The notes: generated by a model from the letters alone, not told the origin. DNA of 64,000 nt from Turicibacter sp. TJ11 (GCF_021497505.1 NZ_CP069349.1:1305131-1369130), one strand, 5' to 3'; positions 46,049 to 54,782 are shown, numbered from the stretch's first letter. A program made the numbers and translations.

Positions 46049-49000
46049 ATTTGATCCCTAACTCTTCAAGTTTGTTTAAAATAGGTTTTAAAGCAGCTTC
46101 TTGATTACGATAAAAGACACTTCCACGAATATGAATAAACGTCCATCCTGCTCGTTCTAATACTCGTTGACGGTCTATATCTTGTTCAATTCGTTCAACG
46201 CCATAAAACGTATCTCCATCACATTCAATAGCTAATCGTTGACTCTCTCCTTCAACGACTAAATCGATTTGATACTTTCCAATTGAAACTTTCGACTTCA
46301 CTGTGTACCCATGAGCCTCAATGGCGTTCATAACATCACGCTCAAATAGTGTCTCACACTCAGAGCTTACTAAATGATACATTGGCTTCGGATGTTGACA
46401 ATACGCCAACAACTCATAGCGTAAATCTTCAGGTGAGAGATCACTTAACTTGACTGAATGATACAGACGCATTTGACATTTTGCTCGGCTCGCCGCCACG
46501 TTAAATCGTTGCGTATACATCTTCTTGTTAAGCGCGTTATAACGCATATTAGGAGCAACGACTAATGATAAGAACATAATATCTCGCTCGTCTCCTTGGA
46601 ATGAATAAGCGTCTCCACAAATGATTTGACGCTCAACCATGACCTTCTCACCAATCATCTCTAGTAAAAGCTTTTGAATCAGTTTTGCTTGATCAATTCC
46701 TAGCAATGAAATAACACCGATGGTCTTATCTTTGTACGCGTTATCGTTAATGCAAGACTTAATATCCTCAGCAATCTTTTTAGCTTCATTTAAATTCGTT
46801 TTCTTCTCATTACGTGAACCGTCCTCAACATAGATGGCCATAACAGCTGGATTAAATTGTTCAGATAACATCGGTAATCTGAGTGGAATCATCTCATTAT
46901 GATAAGATAAATGATTCGAAAAACCGATAATTTCTGGTACACAACGAAAATGTTCTTTCAACATTAACTTGCCTTTACTTGAAAAAACTCGACAAGCGAT
47001 ATCATATAGTGACGTTTGAAAATCATATGAATTTCCACTTTCAATATTATATAAATATCGATTCATTAAATCTTTTACAGCTACATCGGAGATTCCAGGC
47101 ATCATCGGACTGATCTGCTGATCATCTCCTACAACGACGACCTTCTTACCACGCATTAGAATTGGAAGGCTAAGCACATTACATTGACTACTTTCATCAA
47201 TAATGACCACATCAAATAAATCTGGATTCACTTTGAAATTTTCAATGGCTTCTTTCACCGGCATAATCCAAACTGGAATAGCACTTTGACATTTTTCCAT
47301 CTCAACTCGTGCTTCACGTCTAAACTTTTGAACGTGTCGCCCTGTTCCTTTACCGATGCGCCCCATCTTTTGCATCCATGTTTGTAATGCTCGATCTTCC
47401 TCTGGAGTCACACGATCTAATTGATTTTTCCATGTCATTTTAAAAATTAATTGCTTAATTAACGATACTTCTTCTTTTTCAAGCATCTTTAATTTCAGTT
47501 CTAAATCATCATTTTTCCATTCTTCTAACTCATCTAAAAACGTGACAAGCTTTGCATAGTCAAATAGTTCACTAAAACTTCCTGGAATAGGTTCATTTAT
47601 CCCAATTCCATTCATGATCTCATTCGCAAATAGTGGCATAGCGATTTTTAAATCATGTAAAAGGGCATAGAAGTTCTGATACTGTTCTTTAATTTGAGCT
47701 AAAGATTGAACCTTACCTAAAATTTCGATAAATAATTCTAGATTTCGATTAACTAATGCATCATATAACTCTTGTCCAATTGAATGCATCTGTTCACCGA
47801 TCAATAGTGGCTTGTATTTACTTAAAAGCACTTGGTAAACATCATGCCAACTTTTTTGTCTCATTTTATTTTGTGTTAATTCAATCGAATAAGATAAGGC
47901 CTTTAGGTCATCTAAATTTTCATATCCAATTTCTTTGTATTCTGGAACGATTGGCAATAAGAATTCATTTAACTTTATAATTTGCTCTGCACATTCTAAT
48001 ATTAAACTGAACTGCTTCATTTTTTGATTATGAGCAAATAGCACTTGTTCTTCACTCACCTCAATGAAGTCTCCTCCGTTAACTGCCATATTCTTATTCC
48101 AAATCTTTGCGAACTTAGCTAATAAGTCAATTTTTTGTCGTTGACATTCAATACGATTTAAATCGTCCAATGTCTCAATTTTACGTCCATTAATACGTGT
48201 GTTCTCATAAAAAGCTCGTATATCTGCATTAAAAGTTAGATATAATCCACCAATATTTTTTCCAGCCTGAAGACGTTCTCTTAAAGAGGTCATCATATTT
48301 TCATATTTAGGATGATTGTAGTAATCACATTCTACAATATCATTAATAATCGTTACTTCACATTCATTCACTTTTATAATGATATCTTGTAAACGATTAA
48401 AGATCGTTTCCCAGATGAGAGAACGCTCTTCATTTAATAAACACTCTTCTAAAATTCTTTGCTCAAGCGGATCGTTCAGTTTTTCAAGTTTTTGTCGTAG
48501 TGGAATTAAAAGTTGACTCAGTTCATCGATAAATACACGATTTTCTTCAAACTCATACAGTTTAGGCATTAGCCTAAGTTCATGAATTCGTTTAGCATAA
48601 CATTCTTCTTCACTGAGTAATTTACGATACTCCTCAGTACTCATTATACGACTTAAAGCTGGGAGCTTTAAATGAATTAAATCTTTATACTGAACAGGAA
48701 GCGTTCCTTTTAACTCCCATAGCGTCACAAATTGATCTTCTGAAAGTGGGGACGCCATCTCCATTGCGACCTTATCTTTAATCCATCCTAAATGCTCTGA
48801 CTGTTCTTTAACCAGTTGAGCCATCTCATAAGGTTGACAAACTTTATCTTTCCAAACTTGTCCTTTTGAATCTAACTCTTTAAATCGAATAATATTGTTT
48901 TTAGTAATCGCCATTTGACGACGAATCATATCGAGTTGACGACTTAACACCTGAATTTCCTTTTCAAGTAGTTTTGTATCGTAAGTAGCTAATCCTTCAG

Positions 49001-50438
49001 AAATCATACGAATGGATTGTTCTATTTGAGTTAATGACTGACGATCGCCTCCTAAAAATGAGACGCATAATGACTGAATTTCTTCTGGTAATTTATCGAT
49101 TAAGACGCGTAGCGCCTTATCTTTTTCACTCGTTACTAATATTCGCTTTCCATGCGCTAATAAATGTGCAATTAAGTTGACAATCGTGTGACTTTTTCCG
49201 GTTCCAGGAGGGCCTTGTACCGTTACTGCAATATTATTTGCTAGACGTCTTGCAATATCCTTTTGCTCCTCATTCGCAGGTAATGGAAATAAGAGATTTT
49301 CTCCAATTCCTCTCCAATCTTTAAGCTCTTCCTCTGATTGTCTTAACCCATCCACTTCAATAATTGCTTGTACGGTTTTTGGAATTTGTCCTCCAGCTTC
49401 AAGATAATCAATAGTCGTCTGTAAATCTTCTTTAAGCAACTGCTCTGATCGTTGTCTGATAAAAATGACACTCTGTTGTTTGATTATCGGAAACTTACTT
49501 ACAGGCTCCACTTCATCCGCCTTTAAATACTGACCGTTAGGATGCATGTAATGAATAAATTGTCGTAAAATTCCTTCCGACTCCTCTAAGATAAACGCAT
49601 TAATCATTGATCCTGACATCGATTCCTTTAACTGCATAATTTCTTGTTGATTTGAAAACTCTACACCTGATAAGACCTCTAAATCTAACTGATAGCCTTT
49701 ACTTGTTGGTAATAGCTTAGCTACCCCTCTTTCAGCATCAAAATCTAATTCTAATTTTATTAATAAGATTGGATGATGAATCGGATGTTTTATCTGATAA
49801 GTCAGCATCCCGATTCCCATCATAATTTCAAGAGATTTCTCTTCTGATTTAATCGTTTGCCTTAACTGAAAGAAATAATCATACAACTTTTGAACTTGGC
49901 GTTTATGTTTTTGAATTTTTGCCCATTCTTGCCACTGCTCAATCCACTCTTCATATGTTTTTAAATAGGTTTGCACCTCATGTGGAATATTACTCATTTT
50001 CTCTAATGCTTCACTAACTGTCATATCCACTTGATGATGCTTCATTAAAAATCGCTCCCATGGAGCTAACCCAATTTTATTGTTTGGTTCTTGATCTATC
50101 TTTTTTTGAAGGGTTTGTAAAGACCGAAGCAGAATTTGTTCAAGTTCTATAGCTGAACAAATTTGACTTCCATCTTTCGTATAGTCAAATTGAAGTAATT
50201 CAAAAATTCTTCCCAATGATTGATCAAATATAGGGTAATCGTTTTTGAATGTTTGTTGATGAACTTCAAGATAAGCATTCTCATCTAATCCGCTTCCCCC
50301 TAAAAAACATCCATCTCCCGATGGTAAATCCTCTAGCATCCAGTATTTTTCATACTTTTTCAACTCTCGAATAGGTTGACTCGTTAAATGGCGGAGTGCT
50401 AATAAATATTCAAATAACTGCTTTACTTTTTGATTCAA
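46047..50438 (-). CDS. Giant SF1 helicase with C-terminal PD-(D/E)XK nuclease domain
   Basis: 1463 aa. The N-terminal ~390 residues are an unassigned, helix-rich domain. The helicase has Walker A in VQGPPGTGKSHTIVN (about 410), Walker B VVIIDESSQC (about 1108), motif III VVVVGDDQQISPM and motif IV HFRCVPEIIGFSN, with a long coiled-coil-like insertion between the two RecA-like lobes. The last ~110 residues (IDLVVEGESQRLAIECDGD, then VLERAGWTFIHIRGS) match the DUF559/Vsr-like restriction-endonuclease fold with the D...ExC core. Such fusions occur among antiphage candidates. The start is TTG with AAGGAG 8 nt upstream; the earlier GTG overlaps that site. It stands alone between a tRNA operon and housekeeping genes. 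Confidence 0.85.
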   Translation of the reverse strand: MNQKVKQLFEYLLALRHLTSQPIRELKKYEKYWMLEDLPSGDGCFLGGSGLDENAYLEVHQQTFKNDYPIFDQSLGRIFELLQFDYTKDGSQICSAIELEQILLRSLQTLQKKIDQEPNNKIGLAPWERFLMKHHQVDMTVSEALEKMSNIPHEVQTYLKTYEEWIEQWQEWAKIQKHKRQVQKLYDYFFQLRQTIKSEEKSLEIMMGIGMLTYQIKHPIHHPILLIKLELDFDAERGVAKLLPTSKGYQLDLEVLSGVEFSNQQEIMQLKESMSGSMINAFILEESEGILRQFIHYMHPNGQYLKADEVEPVSKFPIIKQQSVIFIRQRSEQLLKEDLQTTIDYLEAGGQIPKTVQAIIEVDGLRQSEEELKDWRGIGENLLFPLPANEEQKDIARRLANNIAVTVQGPPGTGKSHTIVNLIAHLLAHGKRILVTSEKDKALRVLIDKLPEEIQSLCVSFLGGDRQSLTQIEQSIRMISEGLATYDTKLLEKEIQVLSRQLDMIRRQMAITKNNIIRFKELDSKGQVWKDKVCQPYEMAQLVKEQSEHLGWIKDKVAMEMASPLSEDQFVTLWELKGTLPVQYKDLIHLKLPALSRIMSTEEYRKLLSEEECYAKRIHELRLMPKLYEFEENRVFIDELSQLLIPLRQKLEKLNDPLEQRILEECLLNEERSLIWETIFNRLQDIIIKVNECEVTIINDIVECDYYNHPKYENMMTSLRERLQAGKNIGGLYLTFNADIRAFYENTRINGRKIETLDDLNRIECQRQKIDLLAKFAKIWNKNMAVNGGDFIEVSEEQVLFAHNQKMKQFSLILECAEQIIKLNEFLLPIVPEYKEIGYENLDDLKALSYSIELTQNKMRQKSWHDVYQVLLSKYKPLLIGEQMHSIGQELYDALVNRNLELFIEILGKVQSLAQIKEQYQNFYALLHDLKIAMPLFANEIMNGIGINEPIPGSFSELFDYAKLVTFLDELEEWKNDDLELKLKMLEKEEVSLIKQLIFKMTWKNQLDRVTPEEDRALQTWMQKMGRIGKGTGRHVQKFRREARVEMEKCQSAIPVWIMPVKEAIENFKVNPDLFDVVIIDESSQCNVLSLPILMRGKKVVVVGDDQQISPMMPGISDVAVKDLMNRYLYNIESGNSYDFQTSLYDIACRVFSSKGKLMLKEHFRCVPEIIGFSNHLSYHNEMIPLRLPMLSEQFNPAVMAIYVEDGSRNEKKTNLNEAKKIAEDIKSCINDNAYKDKTIGVISLLGIDQAKLIQKLLLEMIGEKVMVERQIICGDAYSFQGDERDIMFLSLVVAPNMRYNALNKKMYTQRFNVAASRAKCQMRLYHSVKLSDLSPEDLRYELLAYCQHPKPMYHLVSSECETLFERDVMNAIEAHGYTVKSKVSIGKYQIDLVVEGESQRLAIECDGDTFYGVERIEQDIDRQRVLERAGWTFIHIRGSVFYRNQEAALKPILNKLEELGIK

Positions 50439-50526
50439 ACTTTCCACTCCTTAACTCTCACTTTTCTTCATTATATCACGAAAAATAACAAACTTCTCGT
50501 TATTATGTGTCTACATATTCCGACAA

Positions 50527-50560
50527 AATAAAAAAAGGATCTATCACTAAATCCTTTCTT
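50527..50560 (-). terminator. Hairpin at the end of the 102-aa gene
   Basis: AAAGGAT/ATCCTTT stem and T-run on the minus strand, overlapping the last codons. Confidence 0.5.
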
Positions 50561-50855
50561 TAACGATTTCACTTGTTTGAAAAAAAGAGTCTACCATACT
50601 TATATTGTCACTGGAATTTAAAATACAAACACTTCCAACATAAACAATAACTAAAAAGGAAAAAACTAAAAAAAGAAACATTAATTGACTGAAACCACGT
50701 TGTTGTCTTTTCGTTCTCTTAACTGATACATCGATAAATTCATCATCTACGTAATCAATCACGACACCAGCTTCATCTAGATCTTCCTTTTTAAATTCTT
50801 CATAAACTAGGGCATCATTATAAGTAATAATAGGAGTCATATCATTTTCTTTCAT
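50547..50855 (-). CDS. Small single-pass membrane protein of unknown function
   Basis: The 102-aa product has an acidic cytoplasmic-looking N-terminus (EFKKEDLDEAGVVIDYVDDE), a basic stretch (KRTKRQQR), one strong transmembrane helix (about residues 58-80), and a short outer tail. AGGAGGGAT precedes the ATG. No family is recognised. It is upstream of the helicase-nuclease gene on the same strand, with a hairpin in between. Confidence 0.68.
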   Translation of the reverse strand: MKENDMTPIITYNDALVYEEFKKEDLDEAGVVIDYVDDEFIDVSVKRTKRQQRGFSQLMFLFLVFSFLVIVYVGSVCILNSSDNISMVDSFFQTSEIVKERI

Positions 50856-50905
50856 AATAATCCCTCCTTCTACTATAGTATAGTAACTCGCACCACTTTC
50901 GTGAC

Positions 50906-50936
50906 AAAAAGGACGTTCAAAAGAACGTCCCTTTAA
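50906..50936 (-). terminator. Terminator after the CoA-disulfide reductase gene
   Basis: AAGGGACGTTC/GAACGTCCTTTTT-type stem, two bp from the stop codon. Confidence 0.88.
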
Positions 50937-50938
50937 AA

Positions 50939-52273
50939 TTATTTGGCAACACTACCTGCAATATTTAAAACATCCCAAGTTCTTGCAAATGGTGGAGCAT
51001 AACATAAATCTAACATCGCTAATTGATCAGTTGTTAATCCAGCAAAAATAGCCGTAGCTAATACATTGACACGTTGAACAGCATCTTTACGGCCAACAAT
51101 TTGACCTCCTAAAATAACTTTTGTTTTCGCATGATAAATTAATTTGACATTAATTTTTGATTGTCCTGGATAATAAGACGTTTGATTCATGTCTGTGATA
51201 AAAATAGTCTTATAATCAATTCCTAAATTAATCGCCTCTTGTTCTGATAAACCAGTACGCCCTGCTTCTAAATCCATTACTTTTAAACAAGCTGAGGCTA
51301 ATGCGCCATTAAAGGTTTGGTGAGCACCCGCTAAGTTTTCTCCAATAATACGTCCCATTTTATTCGCAACAGTTGCTAAAGGAATATACGCTGGATCATT
51401 CTTTAATAGATGATTAATTGTAGCACAGTCTCCAGCTGCATAAATATCATCAATTGAAGTGCGACCTTCATGATCAATAATAATGGCGCCATTTCGTAGC
51501 ATTTCAATTCCTGTTTCTTTTAAGAAATTAGTATTTGGACGAACCCCCGCCGTAATGACAACAACATCCACGTCAAATGTTTCATCTTTTGTTTTAATTT
51601 GTGTCACTGCTTCATCTCCAACTAACTCAGTGACTGTTTTTGATAAGTGTAAATGAACATCATGTGCACGTAACTCTTCTTCTAATAAATCAGTTATTTC
51701 CTTATCAAAAGTGTCTACTAAAACACGATCATTTAATTGGAAAACATGAACTTCTTTTCCGTATTGCTTCGCCGCTTCTACTACTTCTAACCCAATAAAA
51801 CCGGCTCCAACAATAGCTACACGTTTTAGATTTTCATCTGCCATTGCCTGTTTTAAAACCTCTCCGTCTTCCATACTTTTTAATGTGTAAACATGATTGA
51901 GATCAACATTTTTAATAGGTGGGATAATTGCACTTGCCCCTGTAGCAATCATTAATTTATCATATGTATCTGTAAATGTTTCTTGAGTTAATAAATTTTT
52001 AACAGTAATCGTCTTGTTTGTTGAATCTACGTTTAGAACTTCATGTTCAATATGAACCGTAATTCCTGATGCATTAAACTGTTCTACCGTTCTAGCAATC
52101 ATCTTTTGAGAATCTTCAAAGAAATTTCCAACAAAATAAGGTAAGCCACATGCCCCAAATGAAACATGTTTTGACTTTTCATATACTGTAATTTGTGCTT
52201 CTTTATTAGCACGTCTTAATTTTGCAGCTGCACTCATTCCTGCAGCAACACCACCTATAATAATAACCTTCAT
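50939..52273 (-). CDS. CoA-disulfide reductase/NADH oxidase family flavoprotein
   Basis: FAD- and NAD(P)H-dependent enzyme of the single-cysteine class. The FAD-binding motif is VIIIGGVAAGMSAAAKLRR (residues 3-21), the redox-active Cys is in SFGACGLPYFVG (about 43), the NAD motif is VAIVGAGFIGLEVVEAA (about 150) and a second FAD motif is IYAAGDCA (about 275). The length (444 aa) is normal. The SFxxCGLPY context favours CoA-disulfide reductase, but NADH oxidases and polysulfide reductases share it. AAGGAGG lies before the ATG. Confidence 0.9.
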   Translation of the reverse strand: MKVIIIGGVAAGMSAAAKLRRANKEAQITVYEKSKHVSFGACGLPYFVGNFFEDSQKMIARTVEQFNASGITVHIEHEVLNVDSTNKTITVKNLLTQETFTDTYDKLMIATGASAIIPPIKNVDLNHVYTLKSMEDGEVLKQAMADENLKRVAIVGAGFIGLEVVEAAKQYGKEVHVFQLNDRVLVDTFDKEITDLLEEELRAHDVHLHLSKTVTELVGDEAVTQIKTKDETFDVDVVVITAGVRPNTNFLKETGIEMLRNGAIIIDHEGRTSIDDIYAAGDCATINHLLKNDPAYIPLATVANKMGRIIGENLAGAHQTFNGALASACLKVMDLEAGRTGLSEQEAINLGIDYKTIFITDMNQTSYYPGQSKINVKLIYHAKTKVILGGQIVGRKDAVQRVNVLATAIFAGLTTDQLAMLDLCYAPPFARTWDVLNIAGSVAK

Positions 52274-52339
52274 AGTTTTCCTCCTTAGATAATAACAAAC
52301 GCATTATGGGTCTCATTATATTCATATGAATTTTTACCA

Positions 52340-52363
52340 AAAAAAAACACCCCGAAGGATGTT
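52340..52363 (-). terminator. Terminator of tRNA array 2
   Basis: AACATCC/GGGTGTT stem (one U-G pair) with a TTCG loop and nine T on the minus strand. Confidence 0.9.
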
Positions 52364-52375
52364 AATAGATCATAT

Positions 52376-52449
52376 TGGAGCGGGTGAAGAGAATCGAACT
52401 CTCACAGTCAGCTTGGAAGGCTGAAGTTCTACCATTAAACTACACCCGC
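52376..52449 (-). tRNA. tRNA-Gly(UCC)
   Basis: Anticodon UCC, GCGGGTG/CACCCGC acceptor stem, encoded CCA. Last gene of array 2. Confidence 0.97.
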
Positions 52450-52455
52450 ATTTTA

Positions 52456-52532
52456 TGGGGCGACTGATGGGAATCGAACCCACGAATGTCGGAGCCACAA
52501 TCCGATGCGTTAACCACTTCGCCACAATCGCC
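52456..52532 (-). tRNA. tRNA-His(GUG)
   Basis: Anticodon GUG. The 5' GG and 3' C73 give the extra G-1:C73 pair typical of tRNA-His. Encoded CCA. Confidence 0.97.
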
Positions 52533-52533
52533 A

Positions 52534-52607
52534 TGGCAGGGGTGGCAGGAATCGAACCCACACTAACGGTTTTGGAGACCGCTGTTCTACCGTTAAACTA
52601 CACCCCT
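52534..52607 (-). tRNA. tRNA-Trp(CCA)
   Basis: Anticodon CCA, AGGGGTG/CACCCCT acceptor stem, encoded 3' CCA. Only one nucleotide separates it from tRNA-His. Confidence 0.97.
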
Positions 52608-52620
52608 ATTATTTAATTAA

Positions 52621-52697
52621 TGGTCGGGAAGACAGGATTCGAACCTGCGACCCCCTGGTCCCAAACCAGGTGCTCTACCAAGCTGAGCCACTTCCCG
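52621..52697 (-). tRNA. tRNA-Pro(UGG)
   Basis: Anticodon UGG, CGGGAAG/CTTCCCG acceptor stem, encoded CCA. Confidence 0.97.
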
Positions 52698-52703
52698 ATA
52701 TAA

Positions 52704-52780
52704 TGGCGCCCCAACTAGGACTCGAACCTAGGACCCCTTGATTAACAGTCAAGTGCTCTAACCAACTGAGCTATTGAGGC
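52704..52780 (-). tRNA. tRNA-Asn(GUU)
   Basis: Anticodon GUU, encoded CCA. Directly downstream of a 5S rRNA gene. Confidence 0.97.
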
Positions 52781-52785
52781 ATTTT

Positions 52786-52897
52786 CGCCTAGCGACGTCC
52801 TACTCTTGCACTTACGTACTACCCTCGGCGCTAAGGAGCTTAACTTCTGTGTTCGGTATGGGAACAGGTGTGACCTCCTTGCCATCATCACTAGACT
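52786..52897 (-). rRNA. rrf: 5S ribosomal RNA, copy 1
   Basis: The minus strand contains the conserved CACACCTGTTCCCATACCGA and GAAGTTAAGC segments and the closing CTAGTGA/TCGCTAG helix I. It is about 110 nt. It lies inside a tRNA array with no 16S or 23S gene. Confidence 0.93.
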
Positions 52898-52904
52898 ATT
52901 TAAT

Positions 52905-52993
52905 TGGTGCCTAGGGCCGGAATCGAACCGGCACGGGTGTCACCACCCGCAGGATTTTAAGTCCTGTGCGTCTACCAGTTCCGCCACCCAGGC
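52905..52993 (-). tRNA. tRNA-Leu(UAA)
   Basis: Long variable arm, anticodon UAA, GCCTGGG/CCTAGGC acceptor with one non-canonical pair, encoded CCA. Confidence 0.96.
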
Positions 52994-53005
52994 ATTCTTT
53001 ATTTC

Positions 53006-53019
53006 AAGGCACGCGCCTT
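53006..53019 (-). repeat. Conserved Lys-Leu spacer hairpin
   Basis: AAGGC-GCGT-GCCTT mini-hairpin. It is repeated in every Lys-Leu(UAA) spacer: 54333-54346 (loop changed to GAGT), 56171-56184, 57319-57332, 59000-59013 and 59972-59985. There is no U-run, so it is not a terminator. Confidence 0.8.
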
Positions 53020-53030
53020 CTTTTTAAAAA

Positions 53031-53106
53031 TGGTGTCCTGCAGAGGACTCGAACCTCTGACCCTCTGATTAAAAGTCAGATGCTCTACCAACTGAGCTAG
53101 CAGGAC
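53031..53106 (-). tRNA. tRNA-Lys(UUU)
   Basis: Anticodon UUU; same sequence as 45401-45476. Confidence 0.97.
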
Positions 53107-53111
53107 ATCAT

Positions 53112-53186
53112 TGGCTGGGCTAGCTGGATTCGAACCAGCGCATGACGGAGTCAAAGTCCGTTGCCTTACCGCTTGGCTATAGCCCA
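53112..53186 (-). tRNA. tRNA-Gln(UUG)
   Basis: Anticodon UUG; same sequence as 45482-45556. Confidence 0.97.
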
Positions 53187-53196
53187 TGATTTTATA

Positions 53197-53272
53197 TGGT
53201 GGAGGATGACGGGCTCGAACCGCCGACCCTCTGCTTGTAAGGCAGATGCTCTCCCAGCTGAGCTAATCCTCC
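53197..53272 (-). tRNA. tRNA-Val(UAC)
   Basis: Anticodon UAC, encoded CCA. Confidence 0.97.
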
Positions 53273-53278
53273 ACTTGA

Positions 53279-53354
53279 TGGTGGCTTGGGACGGAATCGA
53301 ACCGCCGACACAAGGATTTTCAGTCCTTTGCTCTACCGACTGAGCTACCAAGCC
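53279..53354 (-). tRNA. tRNA-Phe(GAA)
   Basis: Anticodon GAA, GGCTTGG/CCAAGCC acceptor stem, encoded CCA. Confidence 0.97.
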
Positions 53355-53362
53355 TTCTTAAA

Positions 53363-53438
53363 TGGCGGTCCAGACGGGAATCGAACCCGCGATCTCCTGC
53401 GTGACAGGCAGGCATGTTAACCGCTACACCACTGGACC
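53363..53438 (-). tRNA. tRNA-Asp(GUC)
   Basis: Anticodon GUC, GGTCCAG/CTGGACC acceptor stem, encoded CCA. Confidence 0.97.
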
Positions 53439-53561
53439 TTTTTTTGTCTAGTAACACTCGCATAAGACTTGTAAAATTCAATCATTTGTCATAACTAATC
53501 GTTATTTCCTCATGCTTTCATTTTCTACGTCTTATGAACGCTCGTTTTTACTTTTCTTTAT
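53439..53561 (-). other. Structured fMet-Asp spacer, copy 1
   Basis: A 123-nt spacer with stem CATAAGAC/GTCTTATG (53461-53468 with 53529-53536) enclosing ATAAC/GTTAT (53491-53505). Conserved ACGAGCGTT and GCGAGTGTT-CTAGACA segments flank the stem. Identical copies lie at 56532 and 59185. Confidence 0.65.
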
Positions 53562-53637
<76 letters not shown>

Positions 53638-53654
53638 ATGTTTTTTGATAATTA

Positions 53655-53747
53655 TGGCGGAGGAAGAGGGATTCGAACCCCCGCGACGCTTTCACGCCCT
53701 GTCGGTTTTCAAGACCGATCCCTTCAGCCGGACTTGGGTATTCCTCC
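53655..53747 (-). tRNA. tRNA-Ser(UGA)
   Basis: Long variable arm, anticodon UGA, GGAGGAA/TTCCTCC acceptor stem, encoded CCA. Confidence 0.97.
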
Positions 53748-53760
53748 ACATTTTTATCAT

Positions 53761-53837
53761 TGGTAGCGGAGGAGGGACTCGAACCCCCAACCTCACGGGT
53801 ATGAACCGTACGCTCTAGCCAGTTGAGCTACTCCGCC
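53761..53837 (-). tRNA. Elongator tRNA-Met(CAU)
   Basis: Anticodon CAU; the GGCGGAG acceptor and GTACGG anticodon arm resemble Bacillus elongator Met rather than Ile(CAU). Confidence 0.93.
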
Positions 53838-53859
53838 TAATTTTAATTTTATTAAGTTC

Positions 53860-53935
<76 letters not shown>

Positions 53936-53943
53936 ACTTTGAA

Positions 53944-54020
53944 TGGTGACCCGTACGGGATTCGAACCCGTGTATGCATGCGTGAAAGGCATGTGTGTTA
54001 AACCGCTTCACCAACGGGCC
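53944..54020 (-). tRNA. tRNA-Glu(UUC)
   Basis: Anticodon UUC, encoded CCA. Confidence 0.97.
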
Positions 54021-54030
54021 ATTTTTAAAA

Positions 54031-54107
54031 TGGCGCCCCAACTAGGACTCGAACCTAGGACCCCTTGATTAACAGTCAAGTGCTCTAACCAACTGAGCTA
54101 TTGAGGC
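54031..54107 (-). tRNA. tRNA-Asn(GUU)
   Basis: Anticodon GUU; second copy, also directly after a 5S gene. Confidence 0.97.
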
Positions 54108-54112
54108 ATTTT

Positions 54113-54224
54113 CGCCTAGCGACGTCCTACTCTCGCACTTACGTACTACCCTCGGCGCTAAGGAGCTTAACTTCTGTGTTCGGTATGGGAACAGGTGTGA
54201 CCTCCTTGCCATCATCACTAGACT
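54113..54224 (-). rRNA. rrf: 5S ribosomal RNA, copy 2
   Basis: Same as copy 1 except one base (C for T on the plus strand at about 54133) in the loop near the 3' end. No 16S or 23S gene nearby. Confidence 0.93.
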
Positions 54225-54231
54225 ATTTAAT

Positions 54232-54320
54232 TGGTGCCTAGGGCCGGAATCGAACCGGCACGGGTGTCACCACCCGCAGGATTTTAAGTCCTGTGCGTCT
54301 ACCAGTTCCGCCACCCAGGC
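54232..54320 (-). tRNA. tRNA-Leu(UAA)
   Basis: Anticodon UAA, long variable arm, encoded CCA. Confidence 0.96.
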
Positions 54321-54357
54321 ATTTTTTATTTCAAGGCACTCGCCTTCTTTTTAAAAA

Positions 54358-54433
54358 TGGTGTCCTGCAGAGGACTCGAACCTCTGACCCTCTGATTAAA
54401 AGTCAGATGCTCTACCAACTGAGCTAGCAGGAC
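54358..54433 (-). tRNA. tRNA-Lys(UUU)
   Basis: Anticodon UUU, encoded CCA. Confidence 0.97.
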
Positions 54434-54438
54434 ATCAT

Positions 54439-54513
54439 TGGCTGGGCTAGCTGGATTCGAACCAGCGCATGACGGAGTCAAAGTCCGTTACCTTACCGCT
54501 TGGCTATAGCCCA
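54439..54513 (-). tRNA. tRNA-Gln(UUG), variant
   Basis: As the other Gln genes except for one C-to-U change at the end of the D stem, giving a G-U pair (plus-strand A at about 54490). Confidence 0.95.
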
Positions 54514-54523
54514 TGATTTTATA

Positions 54524-54608
54524 TGGTGGTGGGGGACGGATTCGAACCGCCGAACTCGGAGAGAGCGGATTTACAGTCCGCCGCGTTTAGCCACTTCGCT
54601 ACCCCACC
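54524..54608 (-). tRNA. tRNA-Tyr(GUA)
   Basis: Anticodon GUA, long variable arm, GGTGGGG/CCCCACC acceptor stem, encoded CCA. Confidence 0.97.
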
Positions 54609-54611
54609 AGC

Positions 54612-54687
<76 letters not shown>

Positions 54688-54700
54688 TATTATTTATTTA

Positions 54701-54776
54701 TGGTGGAGGATGACGGGCTCGAACCGCCGACCCTCTGCTTGTAAGGCAGATGCTCTCCCAGCTGAGCTAATCCTCC
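54701..54776 (-). tRNA. tRNA-Val(UAC)
   Basis: Anticodon UAC, encoded CCA. Confidence 0.97.
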
Positions 54777-54782
54777 ACTTTA

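Larger units (their letters stand above)
52704..53186 (-). repeat. Asn-5S-Leu-Lys-Gln module, copy 1
   Basis: Nearly identical to 54031-54513. Differences seen are one base in 5S, one in the Lys-Leu hairpin loop, one in tRNA-Gln and a small spacer change. Confidence 0.9.
54031..54513 (-). repeat. Asn-5S-Leu-Lys-Gln module, copy 2
   Basis: Duplicate of 52704-53186 at offset 1327. Confidence 0.9.
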
